From NCBI RefSeq assembly GCF_029433855.1, contig NZ_JAROAU010000003.1, positions 1 through 64,000 on the forward strand: a stretch of 64,000 nt of DNA, written 5' to 3'. This stretch comes from Candidatus Kosakonia sp. 282A-S69. Its GTDB lineage: Bacteria; Pseudomonadota; Gammaproteobacteria; Enterobacterales; Enterobacteriaceae. How positions within the stretch are numbered: the first letter of the stretch is position 1; every line of letters starts with the position of its first letter. Both the position numbers and the translations under genes were made by a program. Of the stretch, positions 24,087 to 33,679 are shown one piece after another. Under the pieces are notes generated by a model that did no database searches, was not told the DNA's origin, and saw only the letters and a program-made list of their open reading frames with translations.

Positions 24087-24106
24087 ATCAGTTCATGCCG
24101 TATTTT
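24087..24106. repeat. attR core of the integrated element
   Basis: Exact repeat of the 20-bp attL core (7959-7978). It encodes the last residues of Fis (KYGMN) and its stop, so the element restores the gene end on insertion and Fis stays full length. Confidence 0.93.
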
Positions 24107-24384
24107 TTCAGTTTTTTACGCAGCGTACCGCGGTTGATGCCCATCATCAGCGCCGCGCGGGTCTGATTACCACGGGTGTATTGCATCACCATGTCCAACA
24201 GTGGCTGTTCTACTTCAGCCAGTACCAGCTCATAGAGGTCATTCACATCCTGACCATTCAGTTGAGCAAAATAGTTCTTCAGTGCCTGTTTTACCGAGTC
24301 ACGGAGCGGTTTTTGGGTTACCTGATCCTGAGAGTTAACGGTAGAAACGGTCAGTACGTCAGAATTTACGCGTTGTTCGAACAT
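24088..24384 (-). CDS. fis: Fis nucleoid protein
   Basis: DNA-bending global regulator and recombination enhancer protein, 98 residues, apparently the same length and sequence as in E. coli. The C-terminal HTH ([25 protein letters not shown]) is intact although the last codons come from the element's att core. It is the second gene of the dusB-fis operon, 25 bases after dusB, and is expressed from the promoter at 25415-25443. Fis is most abundant in early growth. Confidence 0.98.
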
Positions 24385-24409
24385 AGTTCTGTCAGCTCTT
24401 TATTTCTGT

Positions 24410-25375
24410 TTACGCAAAATTTTCGAAGTATGCCTCCAACGCCTCCAGCTGTTCGCTGGCATTCTCAATGGCGTTGAATGTGCGCCGAAACTGGTCATTC
24501 GGGGCGTGCTCCTGGAGATACCAGGAGACGTGTTTACGCGCGATTCGATAACCTTTTACATGACCGTAAAAGTCATGCAGTTCCCGAACGTGCGCGCAAA
24601 GCAAGCGCTTAACCTCTGCCAGTGGCAGCGGAGCCAGCAGCTCCCCAGTGTCCAGATAGTGCTGGATTTCCCGAAAGATCCAGGGTCTTCCCTGAGCTGC
24701 GCGGCCTATCATCAGGGCATCCGCCCCCGTATAGTCGAGCACAGCTCTGGCTTTAAGCGGGTCAGTAATGTCGCCATTCGCGATAATCGGAATGGAAACT
24801 TTCTGCTTAACTGCCCGAATCGTGTCGTACTCAGCTTCTCCATTGAACAAACAGGCGCGGGTGCGTCCATGAATGGTCAGAGCCTGAATGCCACACTCTT
24901 CAGCCAGTTGGGCAATCTCTACGCAGTTACGGTGCTCAGGCGCCCAGCCTGTGCGAATCTTCAGGGTTACAGGAACATCCACTGCGCCAACCACCGCGGT
25001 AAGGATCGATTTCACCAAATCCGGGTGCTGCAACAGGGCGGAACCAGCAAGCTTGCGATTCACCTTTTTAGCCGGACAGCCCATATTGATATCAATAATT
25101 TGAGCGCCACTTTCCACGTTAATACGTGCGGCTTCCGCCATCTCTTCCGGGTCGCTGCCCGCGATTTGCACGGTGCGAATACCGGGCTCATCAATGTGCA
25201 CCATCCGCAGTCGTGATTTGTCGCTCTCCCAGACCTGCGGGTTAGACGACATCATCTCGGATACGGTTAAACCGGCTCCCATCTCATAGCACAGCGTCCG
25301 AAAAGGTCTGTCAGTAATGCCAGCCATGGGCGCTGCGATCAGGCGATTTCTAAGCTGGTGGTGTCCGATGCGCAT
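24410..25375 (-). CDS. dusB: tRNA-dihydrouridine synthase B
   Basis: Flavoenzyme of 321 residues that reduces uridine in the tRNA D-loop (U17 in E. coli). The TIM-barrel motifs are present: [36 protein letters not shown] with the catalytic Cys, TIHGRTR, and IANGDITD plus [18 protein letters not shown] for FMN binding. First gene of the dusB-fis operon, where weak translation of dusB is known in E. coli to couple to fis expression. Confidence 0.97.
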   Translation of the reverse strand: MRIGHHQLRNRLIAAPMAGITDRPFRTLCYEMGAGLTVSEMMSSNPQVWESDKSRLRMVHIDEPGIRTVQIAGSDPEEMAEAARINVESGAQIIDINMGCPAKKVNRKLAGSALLQHPDLVKSILTAVVGAVDVPVTLKIRTGWAPEHRNCVEIAQLAEECGIQALTIHGRTRACLFNGEAEYDTIRAVKQKVSIPIIANGDITDPLKARAVLDYTGADALMIGRAAQGRPWIFREIQHYLDTGELLAPLPLAEVKRLLCAHVRELHDFYGHVKGYRIARKHVSWYLQEHAPNDQFRRTFNAIENASEQLEALEAYFENFA

Positions 25376-25414
25376 GAGTTAAGAAATGACCATACTGTGA
25401 CTGCAAGGCGGCGT

Positions 25415-25443
25415 ATATTACGCATTTTTTGCACGAGATGAAA
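25415..25443 (-). promoter_or_regulatory. dusB-fis promoter
   Basis: On the minus strand TTTCAT (25438-25443), a 17-bp spacer and TAATAT (25415-25420) are followed by the GC-rich discriminator ACGCCGCC, the same layout as the E. coli fis promoter, which responds to ppGpp and growth phase. The region 25444-25685 also holds the carbonic anhydrase terminator and AT-rich upstream sequence. Confidence 0.8.
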
Positions 25444-25626
25444 GGCCAAACTTTGAGCAATCCACTGTTGTAGATCAAGGAATAGCCAGTCCCGGAGGGG
25501 GAAACAAGCATTACATCATAAATTTCATTGAGTTATGGCAAAGCTAAAATTTTTAGCTTGCCGATAAATTCACGACATTTATCGTTTTTAATGGGGCTAT
25601 AAGCAGCATAACTGCTGATTTTTAAG

Positions 25627-25660
25627 CCAAAAAAAAGCGGATTTTGCGAACCCGCTCTCA
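25627..25660 (-). terminator. Terminator of the carbonic anhydrase gene
   Basis: On the minus strand GAGCGGGTTCGCAAAATCCGCTTTTTTTT forms a short stem with a long T-run, 26 bases after the stop codon. Confidence 0.65.
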
Positions 25661-25685
25661 TTTTTATGCCGATACTTTCAGCCTG

Positions 25686-26423
25686 CTATTCGATGACCAA
25701 CCGGCCATATAGCTGCTGTGTTGGACGATTATTGGCGTGCCCCATCGCCGATTTAAAGTGGGCAAGCTGCTGGGGGGAGAGGGTCAGGGGTTGTTTCATC
25801 ACCAGCCAGGTGACCCCTTCTGAACAGGGCGGTGTGGTCAGCGACCCGCTAAAACGCCAGTAGGTCTTGTCACGCGGCAGCAGCGCCGCCATATCGATGC
25901 GCTGCGCCGTCAGCGAGCCAGAGGCGCCCCGCTCAGGGAGATGCTCCCCCAGCGCTGCCAATTCGCGGTTTACTGCCCCCGTTTCAAACAGCACCGCGAC
26001 AACGGTGATGTCACCCTTTGCGGAGGTATGAACCAGATGCATCTCCAGCGGCGCATGCTTGCCATGCAGGGTATGTTCACTCGGCGCGTGGAAGTGAAAC
26101 TGCTGCAGATGCGAGACGGTGCCCGCCAGCTCAATGGTATTGAGGTTGTGGATGAAGTTGGCTTGCAGAGTATGGCCATTGTTTATCAACAGCGTGGGGC
26201 TTTCACGGTAGTGGGTGTTAAACGGCGTGAGATGGGCAGTGACGATATTATCAATATCAATCGGCGACTGGTTTTTACCCATCCTGCAGGTCTCAAACTC
26301 GTGACTTAACTCGCCCCAGTGTTCTGGCGAGGTTGCGCCTTCATAGCTCCATTGAGCGGAGCAGGCAAAGAGAGGAAACAGGCTTGCTATCGCAAGCGCT
26401 GTTTTTGCTATACGAAGTGACAT
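25686..26423 (-). CDS. Periplasmic alpha-type carbonic anhydrase
   Basis: Zinc enzyme of 245 residues converting CO2 and bicarbonate, exported by an N-terminal signal (MSLRIAKTALAIASLFPLFACSA). The zinc ligands H110 and H112 are in QFHFHAPSEH and H129 in EMHLVH; the gatekeeper Glu116 and the SGSLTTPPCSEGVTW block are present. C46 and the Cys of TTPPC probably form the usual disulfide. A Cys directly after LFA could be a lipobox, but Phe at -2 is unusual, so lipidation is uncertain. The gene separates dusB from prmA, which are adjacent in E. coli. Confidence 0.92.
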   Translation of the reverse strand: MSLRIAKTALAIASLFPLFACSAQWSYEGATSPEHWGELSHEFETCRMGKNQSPIDIDNIVTAHLTPFNTHYRESPTLLINNGHTLQANFIHNLNTIELAGTVSHLQQFHFHAPSEHTLHGKHAPLEMHLVHTSAKGDITVVAVLFETGAVNRELAALGEHLPERGASGSLTAQRIDMAALLPRDKTYWRFSGSLTTPPCSEGVTWLVMKQPLTLSPQQLAHFKSAMGHANNRPTQQLYGRLVIE

Positions 26424-26531
26424 ATTATTCGTCCAATGAATTTTTATAAATCAATACCTTGCCGCGAATTCTGCGGCGGTGGTTAATTATAAACTTCGAC
26501 GGAAATAAATCACTACAGGATGTGTGGGCAT

Positions 26532-26556
26532 TAAAAAACGTGGCCAGTTGGCCACG
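26532..26556 (-). terminator. prmA terminator
   Basis: On the minus strand AACGTGGCCA-ACT-GGCCACGTT runs into T6, eight bases after the prmA stop. Strong intrinsic terminator. Confidence 0.85.
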
Positions 26557-26564
26557 TTCTGGAA

Positions 26565-27446
26565 CTACTTTTTCTGGCCGGTGATCCGGCACCACTCCTC
26601 TTTTTCAACCACCGGATCGAGGTTGAAAAGATCGGCGTAAGCCTCGCAGACGCTCTGCGCCTGACTGGCAAGGATGCCCGATAGCCCCAGCAGGCCTCCG
26701 GTAACAGGCAGAACACTGATCAGCGGTGCCAGTTCGCGCAGCGGACCGGCAAGTATATTCGCGACCACAACATCGGCTTTCATCTCCGCAGGCTGGTCGT
26801 CCGGCAGATAGAGCTCAAGGCGCTCAGAGACGCCGTTGCGCTCGGCGTTATCGCGGCTTGCCTGGATCGCTTGCGGATCGATATCGATCCCAATCGCTTT
26901 TGCCGCACCCAACTTCAGGGCGGCGATCGCCAGAATGCCAGAGCCGCAGCCAAAATCGATCACCGTTTTGCCCGCCAGATCGAGGCCATCAAGCCACTGC
27001 AGGCAGAGCGAAGTGGTCGGATGGGTGCCGGTACCAAATGCCAGGCCGGGATCGAGCATCACGTTGACGGCAGTTTCATCCGGCACATCGCGCCAGCTTG
27101 GGCAGATCCACAGACGCTCGCCGAAGCGCATCGGATGGAAGTTATCCATCCACTCGCGCTCCCAGTCTTTATCTTCCAGCTGCTCAATTTTGTGCGCGAA
27201 GCCTTCGCCCAGCAGCGGATGGAAGGCGAGTTGGGCCACCACCTCCGCCATTTCTGTTTCAGCGTCAAACAGGCCGATCACATCGGTATCGCCCCACAGG
27301 CGGGTCTCGCCCGGCAGTGGCTCAAATACCGGGGTATCGTGCGTGTCCTGGAAGGTAATGGAGACTGCGCCTGCTTCCATCAGAGCGTCGCTCAGATCTT
27401 CAGCATGCGCGCCGGTGGTGTTCAGTTTCAGTTGGATCCATGGCAT
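26565..27446 (-). CDS. prmA: Ribosomal protein L11 methyltransferase
   Basis: SAM-dependent enzyme of 293 residues that trimethylates ribosomal protein L11. The N-terminal substrate-binding domain is followed by the Rossmann core with motif [21 protein letters not shown] and the [15 protein letters not shown] loop typical of PrmA; post-motif NILAGPL is also present. It lies 11 bases after panF and is probably cotranscribed with yhdT-panF as in E. coli. Confidence 0.97.
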   Translation of the reverse strand: MPWIQLKLNTTGAHAEDLSDALMEAGAVSITFQDTHDTPVFEPLPGETRLWGDTDVIGLFDAETEMAEVVAQLAFHPLLGEGFAHKIEQLEDKDWEREWMDNFHPMRFGERLWICPSWRDVPDETAVNVMLDPGLAFGTGTHPTTSLCLQWLDGLDLAGKTVIDFGCGSGILAIAALKLGAAKAIGIDIDPQAIQASRDNAERNGVSERLELYLPDDQPAEMKADVVVANILAGPLRELAPLISVLPVTGGLLGLSGILASQAQSVCEAYADLFNLDPVVEKEEWCRITGQKK

Positions 27447-27457
27447 GGCGTTACTCT

Positions 27458-28909
27458 TTATTGATTAGCAGAAAGTGAAGCAGCCTGCGGTACCGGGCGA
27501 CCAAAACGGTTCCCGACCACAAAGGCCAACAAACTCAGCAGCAGCGAGGGCACAATCGGATGAAAGCCCAGGTACTGAATATTCAGGGTGGCGAGCACGG
27601 CATACAGCACGCCGCCGACAATCATCGCGCTAAGCGCGCCTGCGGCATTCGCGCGCTCCCAGTAAAGCCCCAGCACCAGCGGCCACAGGAACACGGCCTC
27701 AAGACCGCCGAACGCCAGCAGGTTCAGCCAGATGATCATCTCCGGCGGACGCCATGCTGCCAGCATCATCAGCACGCCGAGGATCAGCGTGGTTGCCGTT
27801 GAAATGCGCTTCAGGCGCGGCTCATGACGAATTTTAGTCGGCTGGGCGCTGAGCCACAGATCTTTAATGAGGGTTGCTGAAGCCTGCAACAGATGGGCGT
27901 TGACGTTGGACATGATCGCCGCCATCGGGGCCGCGAGAAATAGCCCCGCCGCCCACGGTGGCAGCACTTCCACCATTAAAGTCGGGATCACCTGATCCGG
28001 CACCGACAGATGTGGCAGCACCGCCCGGCCCAGCGCGCCTGCCAGATGCATACCGAGCATCAGTAGCGCAATGACAATGGTGCCGATAATAATGCCGCGA
28101 TGCACCGATTTGCTGTCTTTATAAGAGATGCAGCGCACGGCGGTATGCGGCAGGCCAATCACGCCAAAGCAGACCAACACCCAGAAGGAGGTCATAAAAG
28201 CCGGGGTCAGGATATCGCTGGCACCATGGGGGCTGACCAGTTTCGGGTCGATCTGCCGCAGGGTATCAACCGCATGATGCAGGCCGCCCGCCGCGTGGAT
28301 CACGCCCGCCAGCAGCACAAGTGTGCCGATCAGCATCACCATTCCCTGCATGGTGTCGTTCAGTACGCTGGCGCGAAAACCGCCAAACGCGGTGTAGAGC
28401 GCAATGGTGATGCCGAAAATCAGCAGGCCAGATTCATACTTAATACCCGCAGCGGTCTCCAGCAGGCGCGCGCCGCCGATAAACTGCACGGCAATCGCCC
28501 CGACAAAGGCCACCAGCAAACTGATGCTGGCGAGCCACACCACCGCCCGGCTCTGGTAGCGGGCCATCAGCATATCGTTGAGAGTAATGGCGTTATACCG
28601 CCGGGCAAGAATGGCGAATTTTTTGCCGAGGATTCCGAGCGAGAGCCAGATGGTCGGAACCTGGATCATCGCCAGCAGCACCCAGCCAAGGCCGAATTTA
28701 TAGGCAGCCCCCGGGCCGCCTATAAAGGAGCTGGCGCTGACATAGGTCGCCGTCAGGGTCATCGCCAGCACAAATCCGCCCATTGAGCGGCTACCGAGGA
28801 AATACTCGCTCAGGAAGGTGCCGCTGCTGCGTTGGCGCATGGCATAGAAGGAGAGGCCGAAAACGATGAACAGGTAGATCACCAGCACGGCAATAATTTC
28901 AGTTTGCAT
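27458..28909 (-). CDS. panF: Sodium/pantothenate symporter
   Basis: Inner-membrane SSS-family transporter for pantothenate uptake with Na+, 483 residues from the Met at 28909 ([21 protein letters not shown]), the length of E. coli PanF; a 21-codon upstream extension overlaps yhdT and is not needed. About a dozen membrane helices and the core stretch [23 protein letters not shown] are visible. The start overlaps the end of yhdT by 11 bases, which implies translational coupling. Confidence 0.96.
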   Translation of the reverse strand: MQTEIIAVLVIYLFIVFGLSFYAMRQRSSGTFLSEYFLGSRSMGGFVLAMTLTATYVSASSFIGGPGAAYKFGLGWVLLAMIQVPTIWLSLGILGKKFAILARRYNAITLNDMLMARYQSRAVVWLASISLLVAFVGAIAVQFIGGARLLETAAGIKYESGLLIFGITIALYTAFGGFRASVLNDTMQGMVMLIGTLVLLAGVIHAAGGLHHAVDTLRQIDPKLVSPHGASDILTPAFMTSFWVLVCFGVIGLPHTAVRCISYKDSKSVHRGIIIGTIVIALLMLGMHLAGALGRAVLPHLSVPDQVIPTLMVEVLPPWAAGLFLAAPMAAIMSNVNAHLLQASATLIKDLWLSAQPTKIRHEPRLKRISTATTLILGVLMMLAAWRPPEMIIWLNLLAFGGLEAVFLWPLVLGLYWERANAAGALSAMIVGGVLYAVLATLNIQYLGFHPIVPSLLLSLLAFVVGNRFGRPVPQAASLSANQ

Positions 28910-29141
28910 CCTTATCCTCCAGCGGGATATCACGGAAGATAAAACGCACCATCGCCCAGCAGAGCAGCACAAACACCAGCGGCGTTAACAGGCAGGCCAT
29001 CTCAAACCAGTGGGGTAAACCGGTGATGCCCTGCGCCGAATCAGGTAGGTAAGCACACACTAACCAGGCAGCAAGATAGAGAAGGGTCAGCCACAGCGCC
29101 CAGCGGGCCTCAATGTGTGCCTGAACAAAACGGTTGTCCAT
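28899..29141 (-). CDS. yhdT: YhdT membrane protein (DUF997)
   Basis: An 80-residue protein with two membrane helices (ALWLTLLYLAAWLVCAYL and FEMACLLTPLVFVLLCWAMVRFIF). Such short proteins are found next to SSS-family symporters and may be an accessory subunit of PanF; the function has not been shown. It is the first gene of the yhdT-panF-prmA group and overlaps panF. Confidence 0.93.
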   Translation of the reverse strand: MDNRFVQAHIEARWALWLTLLYLAAWLVCAYLPDSAQGITGLPHWFEMACLLTPLVFVLLCWAMVRFIFRDIPLEDKDAN

Positions 29142-29204
29142 TTTATTCCCTTATGGATGAAGAAAGCGGGGATTGTACCTTAAGGGAAAGATGAGGGGAG
29201 AGAA

Positions 29205-29236
29205 AAAGAAAAAAGGCCGGAAGAACCGGCCTTTTG
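29205..29236 (-). terminator. Terminator of accBC
   Basis: On the minus strand the hairpin AAAAGGCCGG-TTCTT-CCGGCCTTTTTTC lies 14 bases after the accC stop. Stem of 8-10 bp with T6. Confidence 0.85.
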
Positions 29237-29249
29237 CGCGTCATCGCGA

Positions 29250-30599
29250 TTATTTTTCCTGCAGACCGAGTTTCTTCTCCAGGTAGTGGATGTTGGTTCC
29301 ACCGTGCTGGAAGTTCTCGTCGGTCATAATACGCATCTGCAGATCGACGTTGGTTTTAATTCCGTCGATGATCAGCTCCTGCAGCGCATTCTTCATGCGT
29401 GCAATGGCCACATCACGGCTCTCGCCGTAGCAGATGAGCTTGCCGATCATGGAATCGTAATACGGCGGTACGGTATAACCGGCGTAGATATGCGATTCCC
29501 AGCGCACGCCAAAACCACCTGGCGCATGGAAGCGCGTGATTTTGCCCGGGCTCGGCAGGAAGGTGTTGGGATCTTCAGCGTTAATACGGCACTCGACCGC
29601 ATGACCTTTGATCACTACCTCTTCCTGAGTGATGGAGAGTGGCTGACCGGCAGCGATACGCAGCTGCTCTTTAATCAGGTCAACGCCGGTGATCATTTCG
29701 GTTACCGGGTGCTCTACCTGAATACGGGTGTTCATCTCAATAAAGTAGAACTCGCCGTTCTCAAACAGGAACTCGAAGGTACCCGCGCCGCGATAGCCGA
29801 TATCAACACAGGCTTTCGCACAACGCTCACCGATATAGCGACGCAGTTCCGGCGTGATGCCCGGAGCCGGTGCCTCTTCAACCACTTTCTGGTGGCGACG
29901 CTGCATGGAGCAGTCTCGCTCGGCCAGATAGATCGCGTTACCCTGACCATCTGCCAGCACCTGGATCTCGACGTGGCGAGGGTTTTCCAGGTACTTCTCC
30001 ATGTAGACCATGTCGTTGTTGAACGCCGCTTTCGCTTCCGCGCGCGTCATGGCAATGGACTGCGCCAGGTCGGCGTCTTTGCGTACAACGCGCATGCCGC
30101 GACCGCCGCCGCCGCCGGAGGCTTTGATGATAACCGGGTAGCCGATGCGTTTTGCATGGGCGCGGTTAGCGTCAACGTCGTCGCCCAGCGGGCCGTCAGA
30201 GCCCGGCACGCAAGGTACGCCCGCTTTCTTCATTGCCGTGATCGCAGACACTTTGTCGCCCATCAGGCGAATGGTGTCGGCTTTCGGGCCGATGAAGATA
30301 AAACCGGAGCGCTCAACCTGCTCAGCGAAGTTGGCGTTCTCGGAGAGGAAGCCATAACCCGGGTGAATCGCCACTGCGCCAGTGATTTCGGCCGCAGAGA
30401 TGATCGCCGGAATATTCAGGTAACTTTTAACGGACGGTGCCGGACCGATACAGACCGTTTCGTCCGCCAGTAATACGTGTTTTAAATCGCGATCCGCCGT
30501 GGAGTGCACAGCGACGGTCTTAATGCCCAGCTCTTTACAGGCACGAAGGATTCGCAGTGCAATCTCGCCGCGGTTGGCGATAACAATTTTATCCAGCAT
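29250..30599 (-). CDS. accC: Acetyl-CoA carboxylase, biotin carboxylase subunit
   Basis: ATP-grasp enzyme of 449 residues that carboxylates biotin on AccB, the first step of fatty-acid synthesis. The Met at 30599 ([25 protein letters not shown]) gives the E. coli length; 19 upstream codons overlap the accB end. Visible motifs: the glycine-rich ATP loop [45 protein letters not shown], and [18 protein letters not shown]. It forms an operon with accB (10-base gap). Confidence 0.98.
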   Translation of the reverse strand: MLDKIVIANRGEIALRILRACKELGIKTVAVHSTADRDLKHVLLADETVCIGPAPSVKSYLNIPAIISAAEITGAVAIHPGYGFLSENANFAEQVERSGFIFIGPKADTIRLMGDKVSAITAMKKAGVPCVPGSDGPLGDDVDANRAHAKRIGYPVIIKASGGGGGRGMRVVRKDADLAQSIAMTRAEAKAAFNNDMVYMEKYLENPRHVEIQVLADGQGNAIYLAERDCSMQRRHQKVVEEAPAPGITPELRRYIGERCAKACVDIGYRGAGTFEFLFENGEFYFIEMNTRIQVEHPVTEMITGVDLIKEQLRIAAGQPLSITQEEVVIKGHAVECRINAEDPNTFLPSPGKITRFHAPGGFGVRWESHIYAGYTVPPYYDSMIGKLICYGESRDVAIARMKNALQELIIDGIKTNVDLQMRIMTDENFQHGGTNIHYLEKKLGLQEK

Positions 30600-30609
30600 G
30601 TGCGCCTCG

Positions 30610-31086
30610 TTACTCGATGACGACCAGCGGCTCGTCAAATTCAACCGGTTGGCCACTTTCGACCAGAATGGCTTTCACCACGCCTGATTTGTCGGCTTCG
30701 ATCTGGTTCATCATTTTCATCGCTTCAACGATGCAGAGGGTGTCGCCCACGTTAACTTTCTGGCCGATTTCGATAAAGGCTTTCGCATCCGGGCTCGGGG
30801 TGCGATAGAAGGTTCCGACCATCGGGGAACGTACGATGTGACCACTGATTTCTGCTGTGGCTGCCGGCGCTTCGCTTACGGTAGCGGCTGTCGAGGAGAC
30901 AGCATTCGCCAGGGCAGGCTGTTGTTGCATCATCGGCGCGGCGTAAGCCTGCTGCATCATCGGGAAACTTGCGGCAGGGGCGCTGCGGCTGATGCGCACA
31001 GACTCTTCGCCTTCGGAAATTTCCAGTTCGGAGATGCCTGATTCTTCAACCAGCTCGATCAGCTTTTTAATCTTACGAATATCCAT
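30610..31086 (-). CDS. accB: Biotin carboxyl carrier protein
   Basis: A 158-residue carrier of acetyl-CoA carboxylase. The N-terminal dimer helix ([33 protein letters not shown]) is followed by an Ala/Gln/Met-rich linker and the biotinyl domain; biotin goes on the Lys of VEAMKMMN, with the protruding thumb in SPDAKAFIE. In E. coli AccB also represses its own operon. It lies 21 bases after aroQ. Confidence 0.98.
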   Translation of the reverse strand: MDIRKIKKLIELVEESGISELEISEGEESVRISRSAPAASFPMMQQAYAAPMMQQQPALANAVSSTAATVSEAPAATAEISGHIVRSPMVGTFYRTPSPDAKAFIEIGQKVNVGDTLCIVEAMKMMNQIEADKSGVVKAILVESGQPVEFDEPLVVIE

Positions 31087-31107
31087 GAGTGGGTTCCGTA
31101 CTCTTGT

Positions 31108-31560
31108 TTAGTGTGATTGTGACAGGCGTTTTACCGCCGTCTGTAAAGCGTATGAATAACCGTCCGCACCAAGCCCGCAGATAACGCCAACGGCAATATC
31201 CGAGAGATAGGAGTGGTGGCGGAACGGCTCCCGCGCATGTACATTGCTGAGGTGGATCTCGATAAACGGGATATTCACCGCCAGCAACGCATCACGGATA
31301 GCAACACTGGTGTGCGTAAACGCGGCCGGATTGATCAGGATGAAGTCAATTACGTCTTTAGCCTGATGAATACGGTCGATGATTGCGTACTCCGCGTTTG
31401 ACTGAAAATGCGCCAGTTCCACATTGAGCGACACGCTTTCTGTTCTCAAAGAATTAACAATCTCCTCAAGCGTCAGCGTGCCGTACTTCTCCGGCTCTCG
31501 CGTTCCGAGCATATTCAGGTTCGGTCCGTTCAAAACCAGTATCTGGAACTTATCAGCCAT
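31108..31560 (-). CDS. aroQ: Type II 3-dehydroquinate dehydratase
   Basis: Dodecameric enzyme of the shikimate pathway, 150 residues from the Met at 31560 ([27 protein letters not shown]). Family motifs are present: the flexible-loop Arg/Tyr in [25 protein letters not shown], and [20 protein letters not shown] with the catalytic His. E. coli K-12 has only the unrelated type I AroD. A -10 box TATAAT (minus strand, 31671-31676) lies about 110 bases upstream and may serve aroQ-accBC. Confidence 0.97.
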   Translation of the reverse strand: MADKFQILVLNGPNLNMLGTREPEKYGTLTLEEIVNSLRTESVSLNVELAHFQSNAEYAIIDRIHQAKDVIDFILINPAAFTHTSVAIRDALLAVNIPFIEIHLSNVHAREPFRHHSYLSDIAVGVICGLGADGYSYALQTAVKRLSQSH

Positions 31561-31794
31561 TATGCTGCTATCTCCTGCGATTCTTCGACAAAAAACAAAA
31601 TATACCTTCGATTCGCGCTTGTCACCTTTTCGGAGCTTAAAAAAGTCCGATAAGCAAATCAAAGTCGCACATTATAACCATTTCGTTGCATTTGGCAGCT
31701 AAATACTGGTCTTATCTGAGAAGATTCTAATCCATGTTGCGGGAACGCGTCGCGAAAGGCGCTTTTTCTGCGGGGAACCCCGCAAAAACGGTGG

Positions 31795-32394
31795 CTAACG
31801 CCACCATTGGCGGAACTTCTTGTAACGTAACGCTAACAATGCCAGCGCGGCAGCGGCGTAGAGAACAGGCTGCGGAGAGAGGATTTTAACCGACCAGAGA
31901 TAGTGGACAGGGGCGAGGATCGCCACCAGATAGACGACGTTGTGCAGCGTTTGCCAGCGTCTGCCCAGTTTACGCTGCGCCCACTGCGTCGAGGTGGCTG
32001 CCAGCGCCAGCAAAATCAGCCAGCTGATTGCGCCAAGGGTTAAATAGGGGCGGGTAGTCAGCTCCTGTCCCAGCAACGCCAGGTTATTAATGCCTAATTC
32101 CAGCAGCGTGTAGCTGACCAGATGTAAGCTGGCCCACGCAAAACACCATAACCCAAGCAGCCTGCGTGTGCGGATCAGCAGCGGCTGTTTGCCGTAGCGC
32201 GCCAGCGGAGCGATCAGCAGGCTGGCAAGCAGAAACTTCAGCGCCATCCTGCCGGTAAAATGTTGAATATCTTTTGCCGGATCGGCGCTGAAGTAGCCCT
32301 GGTTGGCAGCCCAGAAGAGCCAGAGCAGAGGCAGAAAGCCGGCAAGATGTAGCGCAACTTTAAGCCATGTGACCTGTTTCACCGTTAACCGCAC
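31795..32394 (-). CDS. msrQ: MsrQ haem membrane subunit
   Basis: Six-helix inner-membrane haem b protein (199 residues, YedZ/ferric reductase-like) that passes electrons from the quinone pool or flavin to MsrP. Conserved His residues lie in [12 protein letters not shown] and [21 protein letters not shown]. The start follows the msrP stop directly, so the pair is translationally coupled. It ends the msrPQ operon; the palindrome at 31768-31783 after it lacks a T-run. Confidence 0.95.
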   Translation of the reverse strand: MRLTVKQVTWLKVALHLAGFLPLLWLFWAANQGYFSADPAKDIQHFTGRMALKFLLASLLIAPLARYGKQPLLIRTRRLLGLWCFAWASLHLVSYTLLELGINNLALLGQELTTRPYLTLGAISWLILLALAATSTQWAQRKLGRRWQTLHNVVYLVAILAPVHYLWSVKILSPQPVLYAAAALALLALRYKKFRQWWR

Positions 32395-33393
32395 TTAGAA
32401 ATTCTCCCGCAAATTGAGACCGCGATAGAGGGAAGCCACCTCTTCACCGTAGCCATTAAACAGCAGCGTCGGCTGGCGTTTCACATCCAGTGCGCCGCCC
32501 GAACCGATAAACCGCTCCGTCGCCTGCGACCAGCGGGGGTGATCGACATGGGGGTTCACATTGGCATAGAAACCATACTCATTCGGCGCGGAGAGGTTCC
32601 ACGTCGTTGGCGGGCGCTGGCTGGTGAGCTTGATACTGACAATAGACTTAATGCCTTTAAAGCCATATTTCCACGGTACGGTCAGGCGGATCGGCGCACC
32701 GTTTTGCGGTGGGAGCGCTTTACCATACACCCCAACGGTGAGCAGCGTGAGCGGGTGCATCGCTTCATCTATACGCAACCCTTCTACATAGGGGTAGGCC
32801 AGACCGCCGCCAATAAAGCGATCCTTCTGGCCAGGCATCTCATCGGGAGCGTAGCGCGTCTCAAAAGCGACATACTTCGCTTTGCTGGTGGGTTCAACCA
32901 GCGCCAGCAATTTATGCAGCGGAAAGCCTACCCATGGCACCACCATTGACCAGGCTTCTACGCAGCGCATGCGATAGATACGCTCTTCCAGCGGAAAGCG
33001 CGAGGTCAACGCCGCGTGATCGAGCGTCAGCGGTTTCGCCACTTCGCCATCAATGGTCAATGTCCAGGGATCGGTCTTCATGCTGCCGGCATTGGCGGCA
33101 GGATCGGCTTTATCCAGCCCGAACTCATAAAAGTTGTTGTAGCCGGTCACTTTCTCTTCCGGCGTCAACGGCAATTTACTCTGCCATTCGGCAGGCTGTG
33201 TAAACGTCAGCGGTTTACCGGCAGGCGCTTTTGGGCGGTCATTGCCTTTAAACCAGTCAAGAAGGTCGGCATGCGCCACTGAAGGGAGTGTGGCAGCTGT
33301 TGCACCGATGCCCAGCATCTTTAATACCTGGCGGCGCTGCATAAAAAAGATGGATTCCGCTGTGACATCTGCTTCTGTTAATTTTTTCGTCAT
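32395..33393 (-). CDS. msrP: MsrP periplasmic methionine sulfoxide reductase
   Basis: Molybdopterin enzyme of 332 residues that repairs oxidised Met in periplasmic proteins. The twin-arginine signal is visible: [23 protein letters not shown]. The molybdenum-ligand Cys lies in [19 protein letters not shown]; the cofactor-binding stretch [22 protein letters not shown] is normal. Exported by Tat and working with MsrQ. In Salmonella and Klebsiella the pair lies in this same place, unlike E. coli where it is yedYZ. Confidence 0.96.
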   Translation of the reverse strand: MTKKLTEADVTAESIFFMQRRQVLKMLGIGATAATLPSVAHADLLDWFKGNDRPKAPAGKPLTFTQPAEWQSKLPLTPEEKVTGYNNFYEFGLDKADPAANAGSMKTDPWTLTIDGEVAKPLTLDHAALTSRFPLEERIYRMRCVEAWSMVVPWVGFPLHKLLALVEPTSKAKYVAFETRYAPDEMPGQKDRFIGGGLAYPYVEGLRIDEAMHPLTLLTVGVYGKALPPQNGAPIRLTVPWKYGFKGIKSIVSIKLTSQRPPTTWNLSAPNEYGFYANVNPHVDHPRWSQATERFIGSGGALDVKRQPTLLFNGYGEEVASLYRGLNLRENF

Positions 33394-33679
33394 AACATCC
33401 TCTGAGGGCGTCGCGGTAGGCGTAGGGAAAACTACGTTAACGCGAAGAAGAGTAAGTTAGCAATTAGTCAAAATTGCGTGTTAAAGACATTCTTTAAGCT
33501 TATTGATGATTGGAAAAAAATTTCTGAAGACTATACTCGCTGGGTGAAACGGTGTGCCATTTTTCGGCTTCACCGCAGCGCGCGCGTGTCGCGGCGAAGC
33601 GAAAAAGTTAGTACTTACTTTATTGACCCTTTTCAGGCGATATCGTTCTGTTCTTTACCCGCGCGGAGTTAAATCAGGG

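Larger units (their letters stand above)
7959..24106 (+). mobile_element. Capsid-forming PICI-like satellite integrated in fis
   Basis: Element of about 16.1 kb bounded by 20-bp direct repeats. It encodes an integrase, AlpA, a divergent regulatory region, a RepA-like helicase and iteron array, and a head/packaging module (capsid, protease, portal, two connectors, HNH, TerS, TerL). No tail tube, tape measure, fibre, holin or endolysin gene is present. Size and gene content fit the cf-PICI class, which builds its own heads and takes helper-phage tails. P4-type satellites are excluded by the complete HK97 head module, and a full prophage by the absence of tail and lysis genes. No gene in it is clearly broken except perhaps the frame starting at 10385. 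Confidence 0.85.

Noticed and set aside
7959-24106. P4-type satellite or complete prophage as identity of the element
   Set aside because: P4-like satellites lack their own HK97 head genes, and a prophage would need tail and lysis genes, which are absent.
29286-30473. A 395-codon open frame antisense to accC
   Set aside because: It is the mirror of a highly conserved, codon-biased essential gene; no ribosome-binding site or protein family fits.
31768-31783. Perfect GCGGGGAACCCCGC palindrome after msrQ
   Set aside because: No T-run on either strand in the direction of transcription, so not called a terminator.
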